Assembly: GCF_902806685.2 (NCBI RefSeq)
Contig: NC_048542.1
Span: 62,001-126,000, forward strand
Direction: 5' to 3'
Source: Maniola hyperantus
Taxonomy: Eukaryota > Arthropoda > Insecta > Lepidoptera > Nymphalidae
DNA: 64,000 nucleotides
Shown here one piece after another: positions 24,701 to 36,700 of this stretch. The notes beneath the pieces were generated by a model. That model was not told the DNA's origin. It worked only from the letters and a program-made list of their open reading frames with translations, and searched no databases. Each line of letters starts with the position of its first letter. The first letter of the stretch is position 1. The position numbers were made by a program, and so were the translations under genes.

Positions 24701-27700
24701 TATAATTCTTAGTTTTGTGCGTACAATATTGAATATTTTTGTAATTTCCCTCCTACGTTTGTATGAAGAAAGCACTGAACTGAGTCCCCTTAAAACTTTT
24801 AAATATAAAATTAAAGAATTTTTACTACATAAAAGATACTATTCCCTTAAACCAGAACACTGCTGTCTGGTTTACAACTTTAGAGAGCATGTATAGTGCA
24901 AAAGAAAATCTATTTAACTTCATACACAAATTATCAATATGGATTTTACAATTTAAACCGTCGTTGATAATATGTAACCCTAAAAATTTAGGAGGTTGAC
25001 GTGTGCGCAGGCGTGCTGTTCTGGAGCGACTGGGAGGCGGCGGCGCCGCGCATCGAGCGCGCGTCGCTGGCGGGGCGGCGGCGCGCCGTGGCGGTGCGCG
25101 TGCGCGACGCGGCGCCGGGCGCGGCGTGGCCCAACGGCCTGGCGCTGGACCTGCCGGCGCGCCGCCTCTACTGGGTGGACGCGCGCTCCGACTCGCTGCA
25201 CACCAGCGACTACGCCGGCGGCGACGCGCGCGCCGTGCTGCGCGGCCACGCGCGCCTCGCGCACCCCTTCGCCGTGGCCGTGTTCGAGTCGCACGTGTAC
25301 TGGACGGACTGGCGCAGCAACGGCGTGCTGCGTGCCAACAAGTGGAACGGCTCCGACGTGGCCGTCGTGCAGCGCACGCTCACGCAGCCCTTCGACGTGA
25401 AGGTGGTGCACCCGAGCCAGCAGCCGCCCGGCGCGCGCAACCCGTGCGCCGCCAACGGCGCCTGCTCGCACCTGTGCCTCATCGACTCGGCCACGGAGCG
25501 CGTGTGCGCGTGCCCGCCGCTCATGCGCCTCGGCCGCGACCAGCGCACCTGCGAAGGTATGTACCGTACCGTACAGTACCATACAGCTAGTCTCTATACA
25601 CGGCGGTACGTGTGAGTGGTGTGTTGCAGTGCACGAGCGCGCGCTGGTGGCGGGCGCCGCGGGCGCGCTGCGCGGGCTGGGCGCCGAGGCGGCCGTGCCC
25701 ACGCTGGCGGGCGCGCACTTGGCGGCGCCGGCCGCGCTCGCCTTCCTGGCCGACGAGTACGCGCTCTACTGGGCCGACGCAGAGGTGAGTCCCGCGCGTC
25801 GCGCCGCGGACTCACTCGGCGCGGCGCGTGCGCTGACCGCTGTGTGTGTGCAGACGAACGAGCTGGTGCGCGCGGACGTGCGCAGCGGCGCGCAGCAGGT
25901 GGTGGCGGACAGCGGCGTGGCGGCGCCGCGCGCGCTGGCGCTGGACTGGGCGGCGCGCCTGCTGTACTTCGTGGCGCGCGACTGGCTCGTGGTGAGCGAC
26001 GCGCGCGGCGCGCTGGCGGCGCCGCTGCTGCCCGGCTTCGCGAGCCTGGCCGCGCTGGCCGTGGACCCGCGCCGCGGCCGGCTGTACTGGGCGCTGACGG
26101 CGGGCTCGGCGCGCGTGGAGACGGCGGCCGGCGACGGCTCGGCGCGCCGCGTGCTGCTGCGCCGCGCCGCCGAGCCGCGCCTCGCGCAACCCACCAGTAA
26201 CTACCGCCTACTCATACTCCTCACAATCCGGTATTTGACAACTAGTCAAATTAGTAACTTTTTATCAAACGTCAAAACGCGCGCTTAGTTTGCGAGATTC
26301 TATGAAATACCGGTATGTGACGTCACAATCATTTGACGCGCTTTTTTTTAAGTTTAATCGATAATTTGAAATGTTATCTGAAGAGTAATAAAAACGACCG
26401 GACAATGCAAACACCCGTTTATTACTAGCAGTTGCACTCGCGCGCCGGCGGTGCGGTGCACGGTGGTGCGGCGGTGCGTCTTCGGTGTCGTAGTAGGTAC
26501 ATAGACAGTTGTGCATATACATCATTATCACACATAAAACTAACTGAGGACGTGGATTTTACGTATTTATGATCACTGAGAAATAATTTATTTTTGACTA
26601 GATGATGCCCGCGACTTCGTCCGCGTGGGTTTACGTTTTTAAAAATCCCGTGGGAACTCTTTGATTTTCCGATGTGGCGGTTACCACAATAGAAACTAGA
26701 TGGCGCTGTTCAATCGATGAAGTAGTCACGAACAAATGTACCGCCGATAGTAATCGCACTAACGGAGTTTTCTGCAATCTGGACTATATATAGAAGTTTC
26801 AAGACATAACCGTCGGCCCAGCTGGCGCTACCGAGCACAACCAACCGCTCGGTGGGAGATCTCCCCTTTGGTACGGTCGAGCCAGCACACCGCTCCCGTA
26901 CACCGGGATAAACTAGCCTAGCCTATGTCCTTCCCCGGGATGCAAGCTATCGCTATACCAAATTTTGTCAAAATCGGTTGAACGGATGGGCCGTGAAAGG
27001 CTAGCAGACAGACAGACGGACAGACAGACAGACACACTTTCGCATTTATAATATTAGTATGGATGTAGTCACCATATTACATTATGACTCAATCGGGAAA
27101 AAGGGCGGAAAACGTTTTCACCTCACAAGCTCAAAAAGGGCGCCTTTGCTGCCTGAAACTTGTTGAAATGAGATTCAGCAAATTATACCAAAGTTACCCG
27201 CTACCAGAGTAGACAGCGCCGTCCGAATATATTCTGTGTATGTAGTGTCAAAGACGTTATTTCTTTTTGGCTGTCTCAAAAATTATTGTTATAAGTATAT
27301 GAGCAAATTAAAGATTAATACTTTCTCCCCGGGTTTTTCTCCTTGTGGTCCCTCGAGCCGGATTTAAAAGATATGTCGCTCGTCGCGGGCATTGCAGTCA
27401 AATTTGGAGCGATAATGGGGGAAATTTTGTTGGAGCATCTAAAGAGCTAACATACAATGATTATAGCGGAACCATCATTGGATGTAGCTCTTTAGATGCT
27501 CCAAAAAAAAAAATCGAAAATTTGAAATTACATCCTTTTGTGTCTTTGGATCCCTCATTGCACTTAGGATTCTAACTTGGAATCCCTCGTTCGGGATCGA
27601 ATCTCTAACACTCGTAACAAAACCGAACTTTGCTGTCTTGTTGAGCAGATACCTAACTATTTTATCATCAAAAATGTTCTGCAGAATGTGATGCTAATAA

Positions 27701-30700
27701 AATAAGGTAATGGCGTGGTGTCGGTGCGCATTGCAGGCATGTGCGTGGACGCGCAGCGCGAGCGCCTGTACTGGCTCAACCTCGGCAGCGGCACCATACA
27801 GTACATCGACCTCAACACGGAACAGCTCACCACTGTAAGTGTCAGCCTTATCAGTCAGTCAGCCAATACCTATGTTTTTTTTGTATATAACACATCCATT
27901 AATTTTACATGCCGCACTTAACGATACCATACGCCGGTCCCTTGCCACCGTCAAGGTGCCAAGTCTACTTGAGCCGACTGGTATTGCAAGAGACGATGGC
28001 AAGAGACCGGACGGTATGAGTTTGATTCCATGGAAGGTGGGCCGGGTGCTGGTATGGGATGCAACCTGTTCAGACACGCTGGCCCCTTCCCATCTACATG
28101 GAACCAACAACAGAGCTGGTGCGGCATGTGAAGCGGCTGAAAAAGCCAAAACATGCAAATACAGGGGTCTAGGCTCCGAATATGAATTTGTCCCATTCGG
28201 TGTCGAGACCCTTGGTCCGTGGGGTCCTAGCGCTATAAGACTTTTTAAGGAAATAGCAATAAGGTTAGTCGACATCACAGGAGACCGAAGAGCTGGCAGC
28301 TACCTCGGACAAAGAACCAGCCTAGCTATTCAAAGGGGGAACGCTGCCAGTATCTTCGGAACCTTGCCTAGAGGGACTCCTTTTAATAATATATTTTAGT
28401 TATAATATTATATTTTTTAAGGTTTTAGTTTTAGTTTAAATTATTAATTAATCCGTTAAATATATTCTAACTTTCAAGATAATAATTTAACTATATTAAT
28501 TATCATTTTTGGGGCATAAATAATGAAGAGATAAATCTACAATTGGCTTAGTTTTAGATCTACGACAGTAAATAATATAGAATGTCTGGCGTGCGCGGTG
28601 GCAGGTGTCGCTGGCGGCGGGCGCGCGGCCGGCGGCACTGACGGCGGCGGCGGGCGAGCTGCTGTGGGCGGACGCGGCGCGCGGCGCCGTGCTGGCGTGC
28701 GCGCCGCCGCACTGCGCCGAGCCCGCCGTGCGCGTCAACGACACCGGTACGACACATCACGCTTTGGCCTGTGCTGTGATTTTACAGGATATGCGAGCTT
28801 GAAAACTGTCCGGAGATAAGTCTTGGGTTAAAGAGACTAAAGATCTGTTTACGCCACTCTTGTCCCTAATTCATTAGCGTTAGGGTGCAGGTTCGCGTGG
28901 CGCCGCGACGTCTTGAAGTCGGCGCGGAACGAACGTCGGAGCGTGGTTTCCTGCAATTTCATTGGTGGAATGAATGGCTCGACGCCATTACATAATTACA
29001 ATGACACGGTCTTTTGCAAGAACACGGCTGCTCCGTAGCTTTTTGCGCGCACCGATTTTATAATTGTGAGTTACGTGATTTTCGGGCCTTTTCTTAGTTT
29101 TTTTTTGTTTATTCTGCTAGTACAGAACACAACAACACCAGACAAACGTACATAAACAAAAAGAATAAAAAAACACAACAAAAAACAAAGCATGAAGACA
29201 AAAAAAGATTACAAATACTTAACTAATAGGTACGTACGGCTTTCCATGCATTTCAACCGAGAAAACCACCGCACTTACTTAGCTCCGATAGATAGTGTAC
29301 GACGTACACTGTCTATCGTACGTGTATAGAGGCGGTGAGTTTCGCAGCCGAATTGCATGGAATTACAGTAAAATTAATCTAAAATAGAATAAAATAAATG
29401 TCTGACATAAACCCGAATGCGTGTCTGTAGCGCATAACTGTCCCAAAAAAAGGGAATTGCCTCAGCGTAATGCTGTAGTAGTGTATGTGGGTACACTGCC
29501 TCAGCGTAATGCCGTAGTAGTGTATGTGGGTACACTGCCTCAGCGTAATGCCGTAGTAGTGTATGTGGGTACACTGCCTCGGCGTAATGCTGTAGTAGTG
29601 TATGTGGGTACACTGCCTCGGCGTAATGCTGTAGTAGTGTATGTGGGTACACTGCCTCGGCGTAATGCTGTAGTAGTGTATGTGGGTACACTGCCTCGGC
29701 GTAATGCTGTAGTAGTGTATGTGGGTACACTGCCTCGGCGTAATGCTGTAGTAGTGTATGTGGGTACACTGCCTCGGCGTAATGCTGTAGTAGTGTATGT
29801 GGGTACACTGCCTCAGCGTAATGCTGTAGTAGTGTATGTGGGTACACTGCCTCAGCGTAATGCTGTAGTAGTGTATGTGGGTACACTGCCTCAGCGTAAT
29901 GCTGTAGTAGTGTATGTGGGTACACTGCCTCAGCGTAATGCTGTAGTAGTGTATGTGGGTACACTGCCTCGGCGTAATGCTGTAGTAGTGTATGTGGGTA
30001 CACTGCCTCAGCGTAATGCTGTAGTAGTGTATGTGGGTACACTGCCTCAGCGTAATGCTGTAGTATTGCCTGTGCGATTGCCCCGTCGGGCCTCGGCGTA
30101 AAATCAACATACTAATATCTGTGGATAAGCGATTGTTCCCGGTCGGTGGTCTGGCGTAGTAACTAATACCCACTTTGAAACTAACTGATTTTTATTCAAA
30201 AAACAAGGCTTATGACGAGTGGGGGCACGGTGTGCGAGGGTTAGATTCTTGGGAAGTCCCTAGAAAACTCCCTGTGCTAATTAATTAGGCCGCTTTCCAA
30301 GATACTGGAATGGTGGATGATCTCAAGAACTCAAGCAAGTGCTTCCAAAGTCTTTTGCTTTTCTAACAGTATTTTTTTGAGCTTAGACTTGAAAGCAAAT
30401 ACTGACTTAAGGTGCTGTACTGGCGGTGGGATAATGTTCCAGATCCTGGAGAAAGCAAGCCTGAAACTCCCTCGGAATGCGGCGGTTCTATGCCTTGGCA
30501 CTGCCATTTGACACGCTGAACCTCTTGGCGTTGCTGCTGTGCTGTCTTGCCCATTTAATCTGTGTGAAAAGATATTCTGGTTTCCAGTGGAGATAACCCC
30601 AAATAACATAGTAGCCAAGTGCAGATTCCTTCTAGCTGACATATTTAAGAGGTTTTAAGTACTAGGAATAACGTATTTTATTTTTTAATTGTAAATACTG

Positions 30701-33700
30701 AACGGTAATTTAACGGTAAAAAACGGAACTCACAAATTCATAGCAACATGTGTAAAAAATTACATCCAAACGTCTGACCGTTTAAGAGAATAATCCTGAA
30801 TATCTTCGAAGTCTTAAGACGCACAAATTATATTTTAGCAAATTATACTTTACATTTACCTCTCGTACGTCCATTGGGGAAAAATGTGTAGCTGAGATGA
30901 CGTATTCCTGGCAGGAAGCGTTTTTGACGATCTCATATTAAATGTGTAGCTGGGATGACGTATTCCTGGCAGGAAGCGTTTTTGACGATCTCATATTAAA
31001 TGTGTAGCTGGGATGACGTATTCCTGGCAGGAAGCGTTTTTGACGATCTCATATTAAATGTGTAGCTGGGATGACGTATTCCTGGCAGGAAGCGTTTTTG
31101 ACGATCTCATATTAAATGTGTAGCTGGGATGACGTATTCCTGGCAGGAAGCGTTTTTGACGATCTCATATTAAATGTGTAGCTGGGATGACGTATTCCTG
31201 GCAGGAAGCGTTTTTGACGATCTCATATTAAATGTGTAGCTGGGATGACGTATTCCTGGCAGGAAGCGTTTTTGACGATCTCATATTAAATGTGTAGCTG
31301 GGATGACGTATTCCTGGCAGGAAGCGTTTTTGACGATCTCAAATTAAATGTTGGACACACAAATTTAAAATTTTCACACGCAATTACACAACGTTATACG
31401 CACTAAAAAAAATTCCGGCTCAAATCAAGAAATTCAACATTATTTTGCTGGGATTACGCACACAGTGATTAGCACCGCCAGGCGCCAGCTCTGCCGCTGC
31501 CAACCGAGTCGCCACCACAGCACCATACACATCTTGTAAGTCTCACTCCGCCACTGGAGCATCCAGCAGACTTCGACTACAATGCAACGAGTCTACATCT
31601 GAGGACATCATCACGGCTGCTTCCATCCAACAGCAGCTTGGGGAATGGTCTTGAGAGGATGTGTAGCACGAGCTGTGGCGTGTTGCAGAGGGCGTGCTGT
31701 CGCTGCTGATGTACGACCGCGCGCTGCAGGCGGGCGCGCGCGGCGCCTGCGCGCTGCGGCGCGTGCCGTGCCAGCACCTGTGCGTGCCGCTGTCCGACAC
31801 GCGCTCCACGTGTCTGTGCGCGCAGGGCTACGAGCCGCACGACACGCGCTGCAAAGGTGATTACACTTTGTTATTCTTGAGTACCGGCATTAGAGTATTC
31901 TTTTTAAAACCGACATCATAGACATTATAAAGTGGTAATTTTAATTTGTCAAACACATACTCGGCAGCGGTGGACGACGTGCTGCTGTACTCGCGCAGCT
32001 GGGAGCTGCGCGGCGTGCGGCTGTCGGCCGGCGGCGACGCGCAGCACGTGCGGCTGTCGGCCGGCGGCGACGCGCAGGACGTGCTGCCGCCCATCGCGCA
32101 GGTCGCGTGTGCGGCTTCCATCGACTACGACGCTGGTACGTTGCTGGTCTAGATCCTGACACATACTCGGCAGCGGTGGACGACGTGCTGCTGTACTCGC
32201 TGTAAGGGCGGTAAATCGGGCGGAATAGAAATATACCCGGATACGGAATAATCTACCACCTTACAAAGATTAGAGGAAAAAAAAATAATTTTAATTTACT
32301 TTACTTGATCTATCTACCTAGTAAAGAATAGAAGCTAGCCGTCGACTCCCTGTAATGCATATGAGGTGTTATAAATGAAATTTGCTAGATGTTAGGCAAA
32401 ATTGTTTTTAATGTAACTTTTACCGGGGTCGCTTAATACAGAATGATGGCTAATAATGCTTAGTTATTCTAGCTTAATGCCAAGACTTAATTTAGATACA
32501 TTAGAATGACTTAGGTAGATAGTACATAAGATCTATGTTTTAAATTTAAGATGCCATTGGCATGGAATAGACAATGACACAGTAAAATTCATAAAATTGT
32601 TTCAAAATAAAAGCTCAGTAGTAAAGACAGGGTTCTTACTGTACACATACACTAAGAAGGTTCACTAAACTGTTGCAGGATACAAACATTTGCTTACTTG
32701 TAGGTGCGAAGACTGCAAGGTAGCTGGACGGCATCGGCCAAGATCCAAAACTCAATTTATTTGATTCTTCACAACCGAAATGTTTCATTACAAAGATTTT
32801 CACCAAGTCTTATCCATAGCAATTAAGTTGTCAACGTGAATGTGCAAAAGAAATAAATACGAAAACCGAAAACTAAAACGGAAAACTAAAACGGAAAACT
32901 GAAGCTAAACGTAAAACGTAAACGTAAAAACGGAAACCCTGTAACAAAGAAAAACAAGATTATAATTTGTGCTGTGTGAAAATTTCGACACGTGGAATTT
33001 TCCCGATCAAACACAACTCACCTATTGAACTCCTGGCCACCAATGGTTTTCAGAAGTCCACCCACAACCCATTATCCTCATTTATTTGGGAAGATAAAAT
33101 AACTGGAACTGGAATGAAATCATAAAATTAGGATTTTCTCTAACCAAACCGCCATTTTGTCGAATCCACATTACTTGATTTTTCACTCACCATAATTGAT
33201 GAAACATTGAAATACGTTAGGATGACTAACTTTATAACTATTGTATTTTCCCAGGCGAAGCCATGGGCGAAAAAGAATGAGATTTTCCTGGAACGAAAAA
33301 AATTCGTCTTCACATGTTGACTCCAGGAAAATTCTAAATCTCACCAATCGGTGTTGCCTGACGCAACCCGAGTGTGTCCGCTCTCATTTAGTTTGATCAT
33401 AAAGCCAATTCATTTTTGAATATTTGCGGAACCTAAGGATATATTATAAGAACCGTTTTGTTAATGACTTAACAATAAACAAATGATATTATGGTTTTAT
33501 TTAATTATTTTGTTTTATTTTTACGACAATTGACAACGAAGCAAACGCCATCTATTGTGGCTCGAATGAACTCTGAACAATCGACCCACGCGTAGTTCTG
33601 CACCTTGATGCTAGGTGGCACCAACATACTTTGAACAAAATAGATTTTAATTAAAAGCGAGACGCCAATTAGTAGTTCAAAATTTACAACGTCACATCGC

Positions 33701-36700
33701 GGAGCTGGGAGCTGCGCGGCGTGCGGCTGTCGGCCGGCGGCGACGCGCAGCACGTGCGGCTGTCGGCCGGCGGCGACGCGCAGCACGTGCGGCTGTCGGC
33801 CGGCGGCGACGCGCAGCACGTGCGGCTGTCGGCCGGCGTCGGCGCGCAGGACGTGCGGCTGTCGGCCGGCGGCGACGCGCAGCACGTGCGGCTGTCGGCC
33901 GGCGGCGACGCGCAGCACGTGCGGCTGTCGGCCGGCGGCGACGCGCAGCACGTGCGGCTGTCGGTCGGCGGCGACGCGCAGCACGTGCGGCTGTCGGCCG
34001 GCGGCGACGCGCAGCACGTGCGGCTGTCGGCCGGCGGCGACGCGCAGCACGTGCGGCTGTCGGCCGGCGGCGACGCGCAGCACGTGCGGCTGTCGGTCGG
34101 CGGCGACGCGCAGCACGTGCGGCTGTCGGCCGGCGGCGACGCGCAGGACGTGTGTGTGAGTTGAGCACACAGGCGCAGCGCGGCACGCAGTTCCTGCAGT
34201 CAGCGGCACACTGAGGCGACGAGGCATGGTGTAGGCAGGGTGAGTGGATGGCAGTTAGAGCACAAGTGTGTGTGAGTTGAGCACACAGGCGCAGCGCGGC
34301 ACGCAGTTCCTGCAGTCAGCGGCACACTGAGGCGACGAGGCATGGTGTAGGCAGGGTGAGTGGATGGCAGTTAGAGCACAAGTGTGTGTGAGTTGAGCAC
34401 ACAGGCGCAGCGCGGCACGCAGTTCCTGCAGTCAGCGGCACACTGAGGCGACGAGGCATGGTGTAGGCAGGGTGAGTGGATGGCAGTTAGAGCACAAGTG
34501 TGTGTGAGTTGAGCACACAGGCGCAGCGCGGCACGCAGTTCCTGCAGTCAGCGGCACACTGAGGCGACGAGGCATGGTGTAGGCAGGGTGAGTGGATGGC
34601 AGTTAGAGCACAAGTGTGTGTGAGTTGAGCACACAGGCGCAGCGCGGCACGCAGTTCCTGCAGTCAGCGGCACACTGAGGCGACGAGGCATGGTGTAGGC
34701 AGGGTGAGTGGATGGCAGTTAGAGCACAAGTGTGTGTGAGTTGAGCACACAGGCGCAGCGCGGCACGCAGTTCCTGCAGTCAGCGGCACACTGAGGCGAC
34801 GAGGCATGGTGTAGGCAGGGTGAGTGGATGGCAGTTAGAGCACAAGTGTGTGTGAGTTGAGCACACAGGCGCAGCGCGGCACGCAGTTCCTGCAGTCAGC
34901 GGCACACTGAGGCGACGAGGCATGGTGTAGGCAGGGTGAGTGGATGGCAGTTAGAGCACAAGTGTGTGTGAGTTGAGCACACAGGCGCAGCGCGGCACGC
35001 AGTTCCTGCAGTCAGCGGCACACTGAGGCGACGAGGCATGGTGTAGGCAGGGTGAGTGGATGGCAGTTAGAGCACAAGTGTGTGTGAGTTGAGCACACAG
35101 GCGCAGCGCGGCACGCAGTTCCTGCAGTCAGCGGCACACTGAGGCGACGAGGCATGGTGTAGGCAGGGTGAGTGGATGGCAGTTAGAGCACAAGTGTGTG
35201 TGAGTTGAGCACACAGGCGCAGCGCGGCACGCAGTTCCTGCAGTCAGCGGCACACTGAGGCGACGAGGCATGGTGTAGGCAGGGTGAGTGGATGGCAGTT
35301 AGAGCACAAGTGTGTGTGAGTTGAGCACACAGGCGCAGCGCGGCACGCAGTTCCTGCAGTCAGCGGCACACTGAGGCGACGAGGCATGGTGTAGGCAGGG
35401 TGAGTGGATGGCAGTTAGAGCACAAGTGTGTGTGAGTTGAGCACACAGGCGCAGCGCGGCACGCAGTTCCTGCAGTCAGCGGCACACTGAGGCGACGAGG
35501 CATGGTGTAGGCAGGGTGAGTGGATGGCAGTTAGAGCACAAGTGTGTGTGAGTTGAGCACACAGGCGCAGCGCGGCACGCAGTTCCTGCAGTCAGCGGCA
35601 CACTGAGGCGACGAGGCATGGTGTAGGCAGGGTGAGTGGATGGCAGTTAGAGCACAAGTGTGTGTGAGTTGAGCACACAGGCGCAGCGCGGCACGCAGTT
35701 CCTGCAGTCAGCGGCACACTGAGGCGACGAGGCATGGTGTAGGCAGGGTGAGTGGATGGCAGTTAGAGCACAAGTGTGTGTGAGTTGAGCACACAGGCGC
35801 AGCGCGGCACGCAGTTCCTGCAGTCAGCGGCACACTGAGGCGACGAGGCATGGTGTAGGCAGGGTGAGTGGATGGCAGTTAGAGCACAAGTGTGTGTGAG
35901 TTGAGCACACAGGCGCAGCGCGGCACGCAGTTCCTGCAGTCAGCGGCACACTGAGGCGACGAGGCATGGTGTAGGCAGGGTGAGTGGATGGCAGTTAGAG
36001 CACAAGTGTGTGTGAGTTGAGCACACAGGCGCAGCGCGGCACGCAGTTCCTGCAGTCAGCGGCACACTGAGGCGACGAGGCATGGTGTAGGCAGGGTGAG
36101 TGGATGGCAGTTAGAGCACAAGTGTGTGTGAGTTGAGCACACAGGCGCAGCGCGGCACGCAGTTCCTGCAGTCAGCGGCACACTGAGGCGACGAGGCATG
36201 GTGTAGGCAGGGTGAGTGGATGGCAGTTAGAGCACAAGTGTGTGTGAGTTGAGCACACAGGCGCAGCGCGGCACGCAGTTCCTGCAGTCAGCGGCACACT
36301 GAGGCGACGAGGCATGGTGTAGGCAGGGTGAGTGGATGGCAGTTAGAGCACAAGTGTGTGTGAGTTGAGCACACAGGCGCAGCGCGGCACGCAGTTCCTG
36401 CAGTCAGCGGCACACTGAGGCGACGAGGCATGGTGTAGGCAGGGTGAGTGGATGGCAGTTAGAGCACAAGTGTGTGTGAGTTGAGCACACAGGCGCAGCG
36501 CGGCACGCAGTTCCTGCAGTCAGCGGCACACTGAGGCGACGAGGCATGGTGTAGGCAGGGTGAGTGGATGGCAGTTAGAGCACAAGTGTGTGTGAGTTGA
36601 GCACACAGGCGCAGCGCGGCACGCAGTTCCTGCAGTCAGCGGCACACTGAGGCGACGAGGCATGGTGTAGGCAGGGTGAGTGGATGGCAGTTAGAGCACA

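Larger units (their letters stand above)
23149..25010. other. Intron 19, repeat-rich
   Basis: AT-rich intron of 1.9 kb holding a SINE-like relic, an 88-bp palindrome, a CAGA microsatellite and a LINE C-terminal relic (listed separately). No exon-like frame. Confidence 0.6.
28747..31688. other. Intron 24 with two tandem arrays
   Basis: 2.9 kb. Contains a 31-bp imperfect palindrome (29287-29317), the 39-bp and 58-bp arrays and a LINE RT fragment listed separately. The rest is AT-rich and shows no frame of note. Confidence 0.6.
32159..34149 (+). pseudogene. Duplicated exon 26 copy, split by a solo LTR
   Basis: 32159-32200 repeats the acceptor and first codons of exon 26 (from 'acacatactcggcag' on). 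The copy is then interrupted by an LTR at 32201-33696 and resumes at 33697 with 'ggagctgggagctgcgcggc' and thirteen 33-bp units instead of two. It ends at the ggacgtg matching 32078-32084, without the exon's 3' part or donor. As read it meets a TAA at the LTR edge. Confidence 0.85.

Noticed and set aside
29374..30173. 220-264-codon repetitive ORFs on both strands
   Set aside because: They are produced by the 39-bp tandem array, whose period is a multiple of three.
29458..31348. Possible CRISPR-like repeat arrays
   Set aside because: The units are adjacent with no unique spacers, and the context is an insect intron.
33505..34227. 240-codon minus-strand ORF with an 11-residue repeat
   Set aside because: Reverse shadow of the 33-bp minisatellite plus LTR end.
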